64,000 bases of DNA from Chelonoidis abingdonii (lineage: Eukaryota; Chordata; Testudines; Testudinidae): contig NC_133773.1 in the NCBI RefSeq assembly GCF_003597395.2, positions 124,811,858 through 124,875,857 on the forward strand. The letters are read 5' to 3'. Positions 23,141 through 35,910 of this stretch are shown in pieces (positions within the stretch are counted from its first letter, which is position 1; the number at the start of each line of letters is the position of its first letter). Under the pieces are notes generated by a model. The model saw nothing but the letters and a program-made list of their open reading frames with translations, was not told the origin of the DNA and ran no database searches. Made by a program: the position numbers and the translations under genes.

Positions 23141-24973
23141 GAAATGAATTTGAATATATTTTTTTAACAAATGAGGTTTGTTGGTTTTTTTTTGTTTTTT
23201 TGGTGCCTTATTTTGCTTTCATGTGTCATCATTATTTTGTCCATCAAAGCTAGAAATGGCCCGAGCCTCTCTGGATGTTTGAATGGGTCTGAGGGCATTT
23301 TAAAGACCAGACCAATTCACTATACAGCCCTTTCTAAGCCTGTGTATAATATACCTGAATGAGATTGGTGGGGGTGGATCATGGTGGAAGAAAGGTAATC
23401 CAGTAAAACCGTTTGTTGTAATGTATATGCACAATGAGTCAGCAACCTTAAATGTGCCATTTCATTACTTTGAAGTGCTTCATTTTACAACTTTCTCTGG
23501 GTTCTTATTTCTTTGTATGAAATTTCCTCTGTTTTAAAAATAACCATTAGATTCAACTATTTGCTTGTCTAGAGGAGAACCTTCTGTACTGAATAATATT
23601 TGCAGTCCATGAGAGAGGATCCTTGACATACTTTATATAATTCTTTTCATATCCTATGACCTTCACTAATCATGGCAGATACAGCACTGCTTGAGAACTC
23701 TCCTAGCCTGCATGCACAGAAACAGTAGAATGCTGTGAGACTAGTAAAAGATTACGTTGCAGACTCTTGTATGAGCAAAGTCCTTAAGAATTCTTTTTTT
23801 AAGGTTGAGAACTTGCCACGTTTCACTAGCCCACCAAGTACAACTGTGAGCCAGGAACTTTCTACCAGTGTCATGCCAGAGTTGTTCAAAAGAATATTAC
23901 ACTTTATTTTATAGTCAAGATAATTTATAACTTTTTTTTCTAACTTCCTTAGAGTAGAAACACTTGTGTCATAGTGCCAGAGCAGGCTGCCCCTGCTGTG
24001 ATCTTTTACAGTTCCCCAAGGGCACCCATATCAAGTGGCAGGATGTGCCTTCTCTTCAGCTGGATTACAGAATTCATCTTATTCTTCTTCTGGGTCTCTG
24101 GGCTACACCCTCAATTGCTGATCATGTTACTTAGTAGGCTCAATGGGCTTGGCATCTTCAGTGTTTCTCTTTGCAAGCTTGTGGACAGTAATAGTATGCA
24201 GTGACACACAAGCAGCGTTTTCAAAACAGCATATGACTTTTATTTAGAGAAGTGGTTTTAAAAAGAGAGACCTACACACCCTCTTCGCCATGTTTGGCAT
24301 ACCCTTGAGCCCTTGGGTAAACCTGACACCACTCTGTTCTCCTTGGGCACCAAGTTATAGCTTGCTTGTAGTAGATCTCCGGACTCTTCCTCCATCTTCT
24401 TTCTGTGTCAGCTTCGCAACATGCTGACGACTTCCCCTTCCTTCTCTGGGGGATAAATCCTTTAACAGACCAGTGTCTTCCAATCTCCAGATTCTCAGCT
24501 TTAGCAAATGGCCCTCTTGCCACTTCGGTGCTGAGGAGTCCCTCTCCACAGGTTTAAACCTGTCTATTGTGTTTTGAGGAGTTGCTCCTTGTCCATGTCA
24601 CTGTTTTACCTTTCATGCTCAATTCATTTAAAACTCATGTTGAGCTAACTGTGATTTCAGGCAGGGTATCCCACTGCAATACTGAGGGATATGTGATAGT
24701 TTTGAGAAACAAAAATGTAAGTATGTCCCAGTTCTCCATAACTTGTCCAATCTTAGTTACAGACATTGCTACACACACTATACCTATATAGTTATTAGTA
24801 GCGCTTAAATGGTCACTTTGTTTTCATTCATACATCTCAAAGTGCTTTGAGTAAAGGTGAGTGAGTATTTTTGCCTCCATTTTACAGAAGGGAAAACATA
24901 GCCATAGAGGTGGGAAGTGGGGATTAAGAGCAACGTTTTCAGATTTGGATCCCAAAACTGCAAAAGCATCATT
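23141..24973. other. Unrecognised DNA
   Basis: No gene is supported. A minus-strand AATAAA near 24240 and an 83-codon minus frame (24523-24272) could belong to an old LTR, but I find no LTR ends. Confidence 0.4.
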
Positions 24974-25408
24974 GGGCTGGTCTTCACTATGGGGAGATGG
25001 ATGCTGCTGCAATCAATGGAGCAGGGATCGATTTAGCAGGTCTAGTGAAGAGTGGCAGAGCACTCAACCCCCAGTACTCCAGCTCTTAGAGAAAAGTAAG
25101 GTAAGTTGACTGGAGAGTGTTTCCTGTCAACACAGCACAATGAAGACACTGGGGGAAGCCACCCTAAGCTATGGGGGGAGGGAGCTCAGTGGCTTGAGCA
25201 TTGGCCTGCTAAACCCAGGGTTGTGAGTTCAGTCCTTGAGGGGCTAGTTGGGGATTGGTCCTGCTTTGAGCAAGGGAGTTGGACTAGATGTCCTGAGGTC
25301 CCTTCCAACCCTAATAATCTATGATTTTATGTCAACTCCAGCTACATTAGTCACCTAGCTGGAGTCATGTAACTTAGGTAGACTTATCCCCATAGTGAAG
25401 ACAAGCCC
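24974..25408. mobile_element. MITE with long TIRs, carrying a nested SINE
   Basis: GGGCTGGTCTTCACTATGGGG (24974-24994) is mirrored by CCCATAGTGAAGACAAGCCC (25389-25408). Nearby internal inverted pieces (GTAAGTTGACTGGAG and the CTCCAGCTA region) continue the symmetry. Terminal GG(N)TNGTCTNCACTA resembles the ends of the Harbinger elements at 26763 and 56452. No flanking duplication is clear. The SINE at 25173-25327 interrupts it. Confidence 0.75.
25173..25327 (+). mobile_element. tRNA-derived SINE with CR1-type tail
   Basis: The head GGGAGCTCAGTGGCTTGAGC is a box A-bearing tRNA-like region and GGTTGTGAGTTCAGTCC is box B-like. The 3' part GTTGGACTAGATGTCCTGAGG then CCCTTCCAACCC ends in an AATCTATGAT tail, the CR1-like 3' end by which such SINEs use the CR1 machinery. 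This matches the tortoise Pol III/SINE type and is the best taxonomic marker in the window. Its 3' half recurs in the noisy copy at 28981-29095. Confidence 0.9.
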
Positions 25409-26977
25409 ACTGATTTGAAACTAGACAATTTAACTTTTAGTCCAAAGATACAAAGGTATACTTATGCATGCAAGTAGTCTTATGTTAGTCTAAGAGGCTG
25501 CTCAACTACATACTCTGCAAGATCAGGCAGGACCTTATTTAAGTGCTTCTTTGGGACTACTCACTAACCTAAAGTTAACCACACATGCAAGTCTCTGGCA
25601 TATAGCCTACATATGGAAAGTTATGTACCCTTGCCTGACAATATTGGCCTTATTTTCTTTTTATTAAAAAATAAAAATTGTTAGCAGTACAATTAGTGAG
25701 CTAGATTTGTCAAGGAGATAGAATATTCCTAATGCTGGTGCTATATCTGGATGATTTATTTGCTATTGTAAAAAATAATCAGCATTTTCATTAAACAAAG
25801 ATTTAGCATATTTAGATACAGCTCAAGAAGATTGCCATATACAAATTAGTGGGTGCATGTTTAGTTTGAAAGAATGACTTGGTAATTGGGCAATTGAGAT
25901 TATTACACTTCTAGAGTGTGATCCTTCTTTTCTTTAAATTTTGACAGAAGTTTTAAGTCAGCTGAGCTCTGTAACCAGTGTTAAAAATTGCCAAGAGCAG
26001 AAATGGGAGAAGAGTGTGGTTCAGCACAGAACAAAAATTGGGCTGCTCTGCTTAAAGCCTTTACTGAGCATGTTCAGTGATTCCTTCTGACCTATTTTAC
26101 ATACAGAAATACTGCCAAGAGGGTTATTCTAGTAAGGTACATATGTATGAAACAGAGAAGTCACTCTATTTGGTATTAATCTTATTGATGGGCCAAAGAG
26201 TCTTTATAAAACCAGAACAGAAACCATGGGCAATTCAGACCGAGGCTTTTTGTATCTAAACTATCAAAGCTCAAGATGTAACCAATTTAGATGAACTTCT
26301 CATAATGTGGTTTTGTCCTGTTGTACTTGGGTGTTTCTACAGACCCGTCAATGAGGAACAGAGCCAATTGGGGAAAAAAGCTGTCAATTTTTTTTCCAAT
26401 CAGAATTTCCTGTTTCGTCAAAATGGAAACATTTTGCAGAGATGGTTAGATTTGTTTTTGACTAAGACAATTTGAAACAAAGACAAAATCAGTATTGTAT
26501 CTTTATCCATTTGTTTTGACTAGAGAACTTTGAGTTTCTCATTTCATTTAGACTTGTGGCTGGAAAATTCCACTTCAGTGCAGTATGTCAGTCACTCATC
26601 TCAGATGTTGCACTGTGTTCTTTCATTGGATGAGTGCACATACTTCAGATTGGTTGAGGTTACCCACATGAACTCACAGCCTGACCTGTAGCAGCCTCAC
26701 TTTGTTTGCTTGAAGCTGCAGAGTCACTTTGCTGAAAGAAATAATTTAAGGAGTCAGACTCTGAGGCCTGGTCTACACTACGCGTTTAAACCGATTTTAG
26801 CAGCATTAAACTGATTTAACACTGCACCCTTCCACACAATGAGGCCGTTTATATTGATATAAAGAACTCTTTAAACCGGTTTCTGTACTCCTCACCGATG
26901 AGAGGAGTAGGGCTGAAATCGGTATTACCATATCGGATTAGGGTTAGTGTGGCCGCAAATCAACGGTATTGGCCTCT
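25212..26977. repeat. Left duplicated unit, clean copy
   Basis: This 1.77-kb stretch recurs with many small indels at 28981-30765. It contains the SINE 3' half, the MITE right end, about 1.35 kb of otherwise unrecognised DNA (25409-26762), and the 5' end of a Harbinger element. No gene is recognised in it. Confidence 0.9.
26763..26977 (+). mobile_element. Harbinger-type element, 5' end
   Basis: It starts GAGGCCTGGTCTACACTACG, complementary to the CATAGTGTAGACATACCCTC end at 41601-41620. Continuing sequence (AAACCGATTTTAGCAGCATTAAA and so on) is the non-coding left end. It breaks off at GGCCTCT, where LTR-like sequence begins. Other pieces of the same element are at 39757-40643, 28157-28980 and 41453-41620. 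Confidence 0.85.
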
Positions 26978-28156
26978 GTCTCAATAAATGAGGTATTTTT
27001 ATTAAATCCTCAAGCTTAATTATACAGCTTAGATCTGATGCGTTGCCACCAGTCAGGGACCTGAGTGCCCGATAAACCCTGGTCCACCCAACAGCCCTGT
27101 GGAGAGCGAAGGGACTGTGGCCCTGGCGAAAGCATGCCGACGCGCCTGAGCGACCCTTATGTAGATCACAGCCGAGGAACGAGGCTAATGCCTGTAAAAT
27201 CTTCAACTCACAGGTAGGCGGCTGGGACGTTCTCAGGAGCTTCCCTTCAGAAGTTTGGCTCTTTTGAGTTGTAGCTCAAGAGAAAGATGGGGCCTGCTGG
27301 TAGGGGACATGATAGACACAGGAGAGAGGAACCTCCTATGCACTGCGAGTAGCAGTCGCGCTGGGTGCGAGCTACGCGGACGTGACGAAAGAGATCGAGA
27401 GAAGACGGAGTCTTCTTGCACAAAGTCCCACGCCTGGTCGGACTATGTCTCACCTTGCTGTATGCCTTCACATAAGGTATTATCATGGGAGAAGGATGAC
27501 AACGAAGATGCAGCGCCCAGAGAAAGGCACAAACAGAGCAAGGAGGCATAAGGTCACACATTATCTCCCACCTACTTTCTCGCCATGCGATCGTGAGCTA
27601 TCGCATAAGGCAGACTACTGACCACGCTTCATGTGGTGAGAGGGCCGGAAACCGAGGGAAGCACAACTACGAGACTTGCAGAAAGTCACGCAGGGTCATT
27701 ATATGAGAGGGCATAGAACGACTTGTGTAGTAAAATAAAAGAGTGGTGAGAAGAGATCCAAAAAAGTAAGAGTTATCTCTGTAATCTAGATGGTAAATAT
27801 TACAGGGTCTTCAATTAATAGATCTGGAGAAAAGCCTTCTCCAACAGAAATACAATATAAAATAATCCCAGGCAAACTACACATGTGCAAATAAAGAAAA
27901 ACAGTTAAAAAGACTATACCACCTTTCTACCTTTGTACTTACAAAATTAAATAGAAGATTAGAGAGCCTGTAGTACGTGTGGTCACTCTCAGACACCAGA
28001 GAGAACAGCAGACAAGACAAAAGACACACACAAGCTTCCTCCACCCAATTTGAAAGTGTCTGTTTCCCGATTGGTCCTCTGGTCAGGTGTGGCAGGTCAC
28101 TTGTTGTTAACCTTTACAGGTGAAAGAGACATTTACCTTAGCTATCTGTTATGACA
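26978..28156 (-). mobile_element. ERV LTR copy, error-rich, minus orientation
   Basis: On the minus strand the LTR starts TGTCATAACAGATAGC at 28156 and runs down through the CCTGACCAGAGGACCAAT block (about 28068-28090), as in the solo LTR at 3963. From 28005 to 27725 it is collinear with 41450-41190. The segment 27080-27720 should match 40790-41190 but is almost unalignable and unusually CpG-rich. 26985-27075 again matches 40690-40780. The family is non-coding here. The error pattern points to unpolished sequence. Confidence 0.75.
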
Positions 28157-28980
28157 GTTCTCTCCCCCACACTGTTCAAGTCGCCTAGACTATCATAGCA
28201 GCTGGAGGCCTGCCTCCCCTCATTTTATCCACTAACAAGTCAGTATTCTTATTCCTGCATTCTTTTTACCTCATCACACAAATGGGGGAACATGCAATGG
28301 TACCCCAGGAGGTTGGGGAGCAGGAAGCAACGGTGGGGTTGTTGCGGGGCACCCCTAGAATGGCATGATGCTCATCATTTCTGCGGGACTGAACAGGAGT
28401 GCTGTGTCTCTGCTTTCTGGTACACTGGTTCTGTAGTACACTTGCCCATATCTAGCAGGACTGACTCTATTTTAGAATACCATAAAGGAAGGATTGACTC
28501 AGGGAATCATTCCCATTTGCTTTGCGCCCCGGCCGACCTCAGCCAGGGGTACCCATGACAAAGCAAGATGGTACAGAGCATGATAACCATCAGCTCATGT
28601 GCCAAATTACAGTGGCAATGGCAGATGGTACAGAACAAGCTATAAGCATCTCTGCTGTCTTGCAAAGGCAAATGAATGCTGCTGTGTAGCCCTGCAGTAT
28701 CGCGTCTGTTGAGCAACAACCATAGACATATGGTGACAGTTAAAAAATGCTGAATGGGGCTCGATAGGTTGCCATTTCATATGCATCATACCCAGGGCAT
28801 ATCCAGAGGAAAGGGCGCAAAATGATTGTCTTGCCGTTGCTTTCATGGAGGAAAGGAATGAGTGATGAATTTACCAGACATCACCCACCATACTGTTTTT
28901 GCACCTCAGCATTGGGGTCTCCACCAGATTACACATGGGCGGAGGGAGACTGGAACTATGGGATATGCTACGGGATAAAT
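28157..28980 (+). mobile_element. Harbinger-type element, 3' interior
   Basis: This contains the phrases GCATGATGCTCATCATTTCTG and CGGCCGACCTCAGCC. It also has two copies of a motif resembling GATGGTACAGAxxATxATAACCATC (about 28566 and 28624) that also occurs at about 40393 and 40515. It ends GCTACGGGATA, which in the intact element is expected to be followed by GCTACCCACAGTGC (found at 30791 and 41453). Instead it abuts SINE sequence at about 28981. Open frames here are spurious. Confidence 0.75.
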
Positions 28981-30765
28981 AACCAGGGTTTTGAGTTCAG
29001 GCCTTCGAGGGGTTCGAGTTGGGGAGTGTCGCGGCTTTTGAGCAAGGGAGTGACTATGATGTCCTGAGGTCTCTCCAACCTAATAATATGATTTGATTCA
29101 ACTCCAGCTAGCATTATCACCTAGCTGGAAGTCATGTAACTTAGTAGATCTATCCCCATAAGTGAGGGGGGAGATACACAGCCCCACTGATTTGAAACTG
29201 ACAATTTAACTTTAGTCCAAAGATACAAAGGTCATACTTATGCATGCAAGTAGTCTTAGTATCTATAAGCTGCCAACTACATACTTCCGAAGATCAGGGA
29301 CAGGACCTTATTTAAGTGCTCTTTGGGACTATCTCCACTAACTAAGCAAGTTTAACCACACATGCTAAGTCTCTGCATATAGCCTACATATGGAAATTAT
29401 GTAGCGCTTGCTGACAATATGCGCCTATATTTCTTTTTTATTAAAAAAAAACATTGTTAGCAGTACAATTAGGTGAGGCTAGATTTCAAGGAGATCACAA
29501 TATTCTAATCTGGTGCTATATCTGGATGATTTATTTGCTATTTGTAAAAATATCCAGCATGTTTATAAAGCAAAAGATTAGGCATTATTTAGATAGCAGC
29601 TCAAAAGATTCGCCATATACAAATTATGTGGGTGCATGTTAGTTTAAAAATGACTTGGTTAATTGGGCAATTGAGATTATTAGCACTTCTAAGAGTGTGA
29701 TCGCTTCTTTTCTTTAAATTTTGAGCAGAAATTTAAGTCAGCTGAGCTCTGTAACCCAGTGTTAAAAATTGGCCAGAGCAGAATGGAGAAAGTTGGTTCA
29801 GCACAGAACAAAAATTGGGCTGGCTCTAGCTTAGCCTTTAGCTGAGCATGTCCAGCTGATTCCTCTGAGCGCTAATTTTACATACAAGGAAATACTCTAA
29901 GAGGTTATTCTAGTAAGGTACAATATATGAACAGAGAAGTCACTCTATTTGGTATTAATCTTATTGATGGGCGGCAAAGGTCTTTATAAACAGAAACAGA
30001 AAACCATGGGCAATTTCAGACCGAGGCTTTTGTATCTAAACTATCAAAAGCTCAAGATTGTAACCATTAGATGACACTTCTCATAATTGGTTTTGTCGTT
30101 TTTCTGTTTGTACTTGGTGTTTTCTACAGCCCTCAGTGGGAACAGAGCGCAATTGGGAAAAAAGCGTCAATTTTTTTCCAATAGAATTTCCTGTTTCGTC
30201 AAAAATGGAACATTTGCAGAGATGTTTAGATTTGTTATTGACTAAGAGCAATTTGAAACAAACGACAAATCAGTATTGTATCTTTATCCATTTTTTGACT
30301 AAGAGAATCTTTGAGTTCTCATTTGCATTAGACTTGTGGCTGGAAATTCCACTTCAGTGCATAGTCAGGTCACTCATCTCAGAGATGTTGCACTGTTTCT
30401 TCATTGGAGAGATGCACATACTTCAGATTGGTTGAGGTTACCCCACAGTGAACTCAGGCCCTGACCTTAGCAGGGCCTCAAGCTTTGTTTGCTTGAAGCT
30501 CAGAGTCCACTTTGCTGAAAGAAATAATTAAGAGTCAGACTCTGAGGCCTGGTTCTATAGCACTACGCGTTTAAAGCGCGATTTTAGCAGCATTAAACTG
30601 ATTTAAACACTGCACCCTTCGCAGCACAAGAGACCGTTTATATGATATAAGAACTCTTTAAACCGTTTCTGTATTTTCCTCCTCACCGATGAGAGGAGTA
30701 GGCTGAATCGGTATACCATATCCGGATTAGGTTAGTGTGCCGCAAATCAAGCGGGATTGCCTCTG
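28981..30765. repeat. Error-rich copy of 25212-26977
   Basis: It is collinear over the whole length, with frequent one- to few-base indels (for example GTTGTGAG becoming GTTTTGAG, and TTGTACCC becoming TTATGTAGC) and few clean substitutions. It includes the SINE 3' half, MITE right end and Harbinger 5' end (30544-30765). It ends at the same point as the clean copy (GCCTCT) and runs into the N gap. Confidence 0.92.
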
Positions 30766-30790
30766 NNNNNNNNNNNNNNNNNNNNNNNNN
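30766..30790. other. Assembly gap, 25 N
   Basis: Exactly 25 Ns sit inside a Harbinger element between its 5' end piece and its 3' end piece. A fixed round size implies a placeholder rather than a measured gap. Confidence 0.99.
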
Positions 30791-32239
30791 GCTACCCACA
30801 GTGCAGCGCTCCCAGAAACTCAACACTGAGCCTTGGCCATGGACGCCACACCTGATTAATGTGCTTAGTGTGCTGCGTGGCACTCGACTTTATACAATCT
30901 GTTACAAAACTGTTTGTAAATCGGAATATCCCATAGTGAGACATATCCTAGGAGGGATTAATCCCAGTGTATTAGGCGTTACTGTTTGCTCGCCCTCATA
31001 GCCGGGATGCCACGCTGGTTGAACGGCCATAATTATTCTTTGATCTATTTTACATTAACAAAACCTGCCTGCACCTCAGCCGTCACCTGTTCCTGCAAGA
31101 TCAAAAGGGCTGTAAAGCAGCAGATTCTGAGTGGGCGCAGGTAGAAGTGTTGATGCTAGCCTGCTAGGGGGCAAATAGCAAAGAATGTTCTTCCATAGCA
31201 CCCCGTCTTAAAGCGTGTTAGGGAGAAGTAGCAGACTCCAGTGCAAGGCAGGTTGGAACAGTGCAACTTGCTATGTAGGAGTTAGGGTGGAGAAAAACGG
31301 AGATACATCTGCAGGTTTGGGTAATGGCTCAGTGAGAAGCATGTTGTAAGTTCTGCCAAGCTGAAACACAGGAAAGTAGGGAGAGGATTTGGAGCCAGGA
31401 TCATCCCTCTCCCAACAAAGGGTCGGCGAGAACAATCCTCCTTTGCCCAAGACATAAGTCCTCTGGAAAGGATCGTGCCCCAGGGCACAACCAATCCAGT
31501 CAGAATGCAGGCAGCGGTGGTGGCGGTAAGTGGGAAGAAGGTTGCTGGGCTGTGACACTAATCAAGCACTGCACGAAGCTTGGAATTCTGAAGTCAGAGG
31601 CTGACTCCCAGCAAGCTACTGCCAGAGACCAATTAGCTCCTTCTGAAATTTTGGCGGTCACTGTACTTCAGATCTGGAAAGGATGTGTTGTTAGTCACAG
31701 GCCGCAGGTGCAGAGGGTCACAGCCTTCTCTCTGTTGGAACAGTGTTTTAAGTGTGAACACTAATGGGCACGGAAGTGTTTTCCACGAGCTGCAATTTAA
31801 CTCAAGCATGTAACGTCACCAGGCTAACAATTCCCAACCCTATCCCTGGCAGCACACTGAAATGTTTTTCCAAAGCCAGGAAGAATGTCCTTAAAGTGGA
31901 TACGTAGGGACAGTAACTGTTCATTTGCCAGCCATACTGAAAACCATTGTAGAGTCTGTGTGATGTGACAACAAATAGGCTGGAACATCAGGCATGCCTA
32001 CAGCTTCGGCATAAGAACACACAGAGCGAGCATGCGCACAAGTGATTAGCTCAGGAGAAAAAGCAAACAGCCACTTGGGTCCTCTTCAGAGGATGCTTGA
32101 CAGCTGTATCTAATTATTTTCCTATCAGTTAAACCCAGCAGCATTACTCAACAGAATGTAAGCTGACTGTTATCGTTGTGTGGAATCTCCACATTCTGGA
32201 GATTTGCAGCTAATAGCAATTCATTCTGTAACAATCCTT

Positions 32240-33140
32240 GCTAATGCTCTGGTTGAATGAAATATTCCTCCTGATCTACCCAGAGTACACATTATCAGCA
32301 AAATCATTTTCTGGTTCGTGGCGGCCATCAACTTTCCTTTGGCATTGCCTGATGAACCTCTTGAAATATGGCCCGCAGAATCAAATTTGGTCTTGTCTTT
32401 TTTTCGGAAAAAGAATCTGACTTTCTGAATTCCAAAAGCGTCTCCAATAATTTTTTGTTGCTTACATGGCTAGCCAGGGAATGCGTTCTAGAATAGGCGA
32501 GTTAATCTCCAAGGATTGTAGTTGTTTAGTGATTTGAGTCCCATGAGTTTCACGCTATAATGTAACACAGATCGGGGTTTTGTTTTTTTAGAAAAGGAAC
32601 AACAGGGTGTGTGTTGTGTGGTGTGTTTTAAGTCATAATTCACTTTTTGCTCTTTGCTGTTGCTAGTGCGCTCGTGTAGATCCAATCTTCTATCTTTGTA
32701 ACAGTGGCGTTCCTATAGAAGGATTCTCATTTCGGACAGCCGTGTGCCATTCTGTGGAATCTTCATGTTTTCCCAGGATTCTTGCAACCACATAATGTAT
32801 GTTTTGTCCATATTAACTCTAAGGACTATAATTCTCCGCTAAGTCCCTCTATAATCCTAACTTCATTAGATCTCCTCCTCTGAATCAGCCAACAGTCTAG
32901 TGTCAGCATAATAAATGTTGTTGGCCATCTTTTCTTAAACTTAATACTCCTTCTGTTTCTGCAATATTTAAATCAAACACTCGCGATAGAAATGTGAGAA
33001 TAAACCACTAGCATTATACACCTTTGCCATCAGCTCTCTGCTGGATATCTATTAGATTTTCGGATTTCATCTCCCATTTAATTAAATCCTTAATTTCTTA
33101 GTATAATTGTTATTACAGAAGGTTCTTGCCATAATTCTAC
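32240..33140 (-). pseudogene. RTE/BovB-like RT fragment, error-rich copy
   Basis: Collinear with 42872-43700, described there. Extra indels destroy the frame further, so use the downstream copy. Confidence 0.65.
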
Positions 33141-33519
33141 AGATCTAATATGTTGAACAATGTGCAGTGGTACATCTGTCAAATGTTTTTTGGAAGTCAA
33201 TATAATACAAGTATATTTTTCTCCTACTTCAACTGATCTTATCTAATATGAGCTTCAGAATTCATAGTGTGTTAAGCCCTTTCCAGGTCTTCAAGCGGGG
33301 TATTTGGTTTTGTTTATTTCCTTATCAAGTTTTCCTTGTATTCATTCTTTTGTCTAAATTTCAAAGAATAACAATGGTTTGTAAGACTACAGAACAATCA
33401 GTGCCTAGAATCAATGCCTGGCTAAGATACTGGTTGCAAGTTGGTTCAAAGTGAAATACAAGGAAAGATTGATTGAGGGAAATATTAGGCAGAGGGGCGC
33501 AAAAATATGGTTACCACCT

Positions 33520-35010
33520 GGCTACTGAAGTGTGCGAGGATACTGGCTGTAGATATGTTCTTTCTCTTGGTGAAGGTGACAGCTTCAATGCACCTATGAC
33601 TGCAGTGACTTCTGGTGAGCAGATCTCTAGCTCCTACTTATTTCACGAACCATGCAGTGAAATCGAATGTGCTGTTCAGAGAATGCAAGAGGGTGCCCTT
33701 GACTTCTGACCCACAAGACCAGTGTCAACCAACTGGCTATGTCCTGTTACAGCCCACTGGTGAACAGAAGCTGAAAGACCAGCAGCACTAACGCACGCAT
33801 ACCGCCCGCTCAGGTCAACAGCAATGCCACAGAAGTCCATGTAAGTTTGAAAATAGCACAGAGGCTTCAGAACCAGTGCATTTTGTACAACTGTAACGCT
33901 GTCATGAACAAAGGCATAGGCTTCTCACCTCTCCTGCTGCGTGCTGCAAGGAACAATGGAAAAATTGTCACACAGCGTGATGCTACTTTCTGGATGAGGT
34001 AAGGGAGCAGTACTGCTGTCCAACAGTCAGGCAAGCTGTATGGCCACTTCAGAAGGCTGTGTGCAGTGACTCGCAAAATGAAAGAGCTGCAGGAGTCACT
34101 CCACTACATGCCAACTAGAATTAAGCAGGAGTGGTAGCAGGTGGAACTGCATCTCTGAACAGTGCCTGGAATATCTGTTGAGCAGAAAGATTTTGTAGCA
34201 GCCTTCTACACAGAATTGGAATGACATTGAGAGTTCTGCCGTGAGTGCAGGGGACTGGACTGAGGAGTAAGTATTATCTAGACCACAGGTATTGTTTACA
34301 TTATCTTTGGAATCTCCCAATAGAGCTCCTCGGAACATTATTCCACTGATTAACCATCCCATGTGGTCCAGGCAAGACAAGACGCCAAGCCGCTCATTTG
34401 TATCCCCAGCATCGAAGACATTAATTGACCTCTGAAGGCACTTTGGTGCCACAAAGGTGTCAGTGGAAGATGATGTGGAGATCAGCCAAGTAATTCTCTC
34501 TTATGCCTGCCTGGAGAGAACTGAAACAAAAGGAGACACCTTCAAGGGGTGGATACAGGGGAATCCCAGTGATGCTCTCTGCGTCTCGTCTCCTGGGACA
34601 TCAAGAGGGAGCACTACTTGAATGACACCATTGAGACACTGATTCAAAGTACCCAGCTTCCTTCCTCAGCAGGGAAACAGGGAGGCAGACATACTTCCAG
34701 CTGAAAAACAAACTGATAGACATGGAAGGCCGATGTCATTGCCCTGGGTCGGAAGACATCCACTGCTGAGGCAACACTACTGCAAGATGCTGCTTGCATG
34801 GCAGCAGCAGCAGCGCAAGCAGGAGGAGATTACACTTATGGTTGCTGCAGAGAACAGAAAAAGGGCCTCTGGACAGTCTGGGAGGCCTTGGAAAGACTGC
34901 GTTTTCCACCTTGAGGAATGCACTGTTGCGGCAAGTAGAGAGGTTGGTAGGTAAAGCGAGAAAACAGGACCATCCAGCAAGGGAGTTTCACGTTGAGGAG
35001 GCGTGAATCC
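33520..35010 (+). pseudogene. hAT (ZBED-like) transposase, error-rich copy
   Basis: Collinear with 44115-45600. A few stretches are less broken here than downstream (for example the DDVEISQVILS block near 34460-34500 and DIKREHYLNDTIETLIQS near 34600-34650), so the two copies complement each other for recognising the family. Confidence 0.75.
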
Positions 35011-35529
35011 AGACCTTTGGAGTAAGTTTGTCTGTCAGCTTTCTTCTCTTTTAATGTTTATAGTGTGGTTCGTGAAGAGAGCTTGTGCACTGAGCCTCGC
35101 AGTCTCTTGGCAAGGCTGAGAACTTCTAAAAAGGATGATTCACTATCCTTTGAGTCCTAATCCATTAGGCAACACTGTCGAAGGAGGCATAGCGTTTACC
35201 CTGTGCTAGAGATAGCAAGCTCATAAGTAATTAGAGTTAGTGAAGACAGCAGTTTGTGAGGGAGATTAAAAGGGAGCATGAGAAGCCCAGAACACCTGAT
35301 GAAACGACACTTTCACCCGCACAAAGAAACACATACACCCTCCCTGCAACTCCTCCCCAACCCCCAAAAAATAGTGCAGGCCAGAAGTCCATCAGCAAAA
35401 TGGGGCTAAGCCTATATGCTGCATTCCGTGCCACAAACTGATTACCCTACCTTAGTGGGCAGGTGCATATGTGCATCGAGCAAGGCAATTCAAATGGTTC
35501 TGACACACAGTATGGGCTCTTGAGAGAAT

Positions 35530-35910
35530 AGGGTCACTCAATGAAATTGAATAGCAGCAGGTTTAAAAACAAGCAAAAAGGAAGTATTTTTTCACACAAC
35601 TCACTCATCCTGTGGGAACTCTTTGCCAGAAAGATGTTTGGAAGGCAAGACTATAAATCAAGGTTTCAAAAAAGAACTAGACAAATTCATGGAGAATAGA
35701 GTCATCATGGCTAAGTAGCCAGGATGAGCAGGGAATGGAGTTTCTGGCCTCTGGTGCAGAAGCTGGGAAATAGGCGGACAGGGGAATGGAACACTTTGAT
35801 TACCTGTTATGTTCATCCCTTCTGAAGCAGCTGAGGTGGCCACTGTCAGAAGAAACAGGAGATTGGCCTAGCTGGACCATTAGACTAACCTGGTATGGCT
35901 GCTCTTATAG
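35530..35910 (+). repeat. CR1 LINE 3' end, error-rich copy
   Basis: Collinear with 46146-46520 and disrupted by single-base indels. Confidence 0.85.

Noticed and set aside
23966..24550. Possible minus-strand LTR with AATAAA near 24240
   Set aside because: TG...CA ends with matching flanking duplication could not be found, and no similar copy is in the window.
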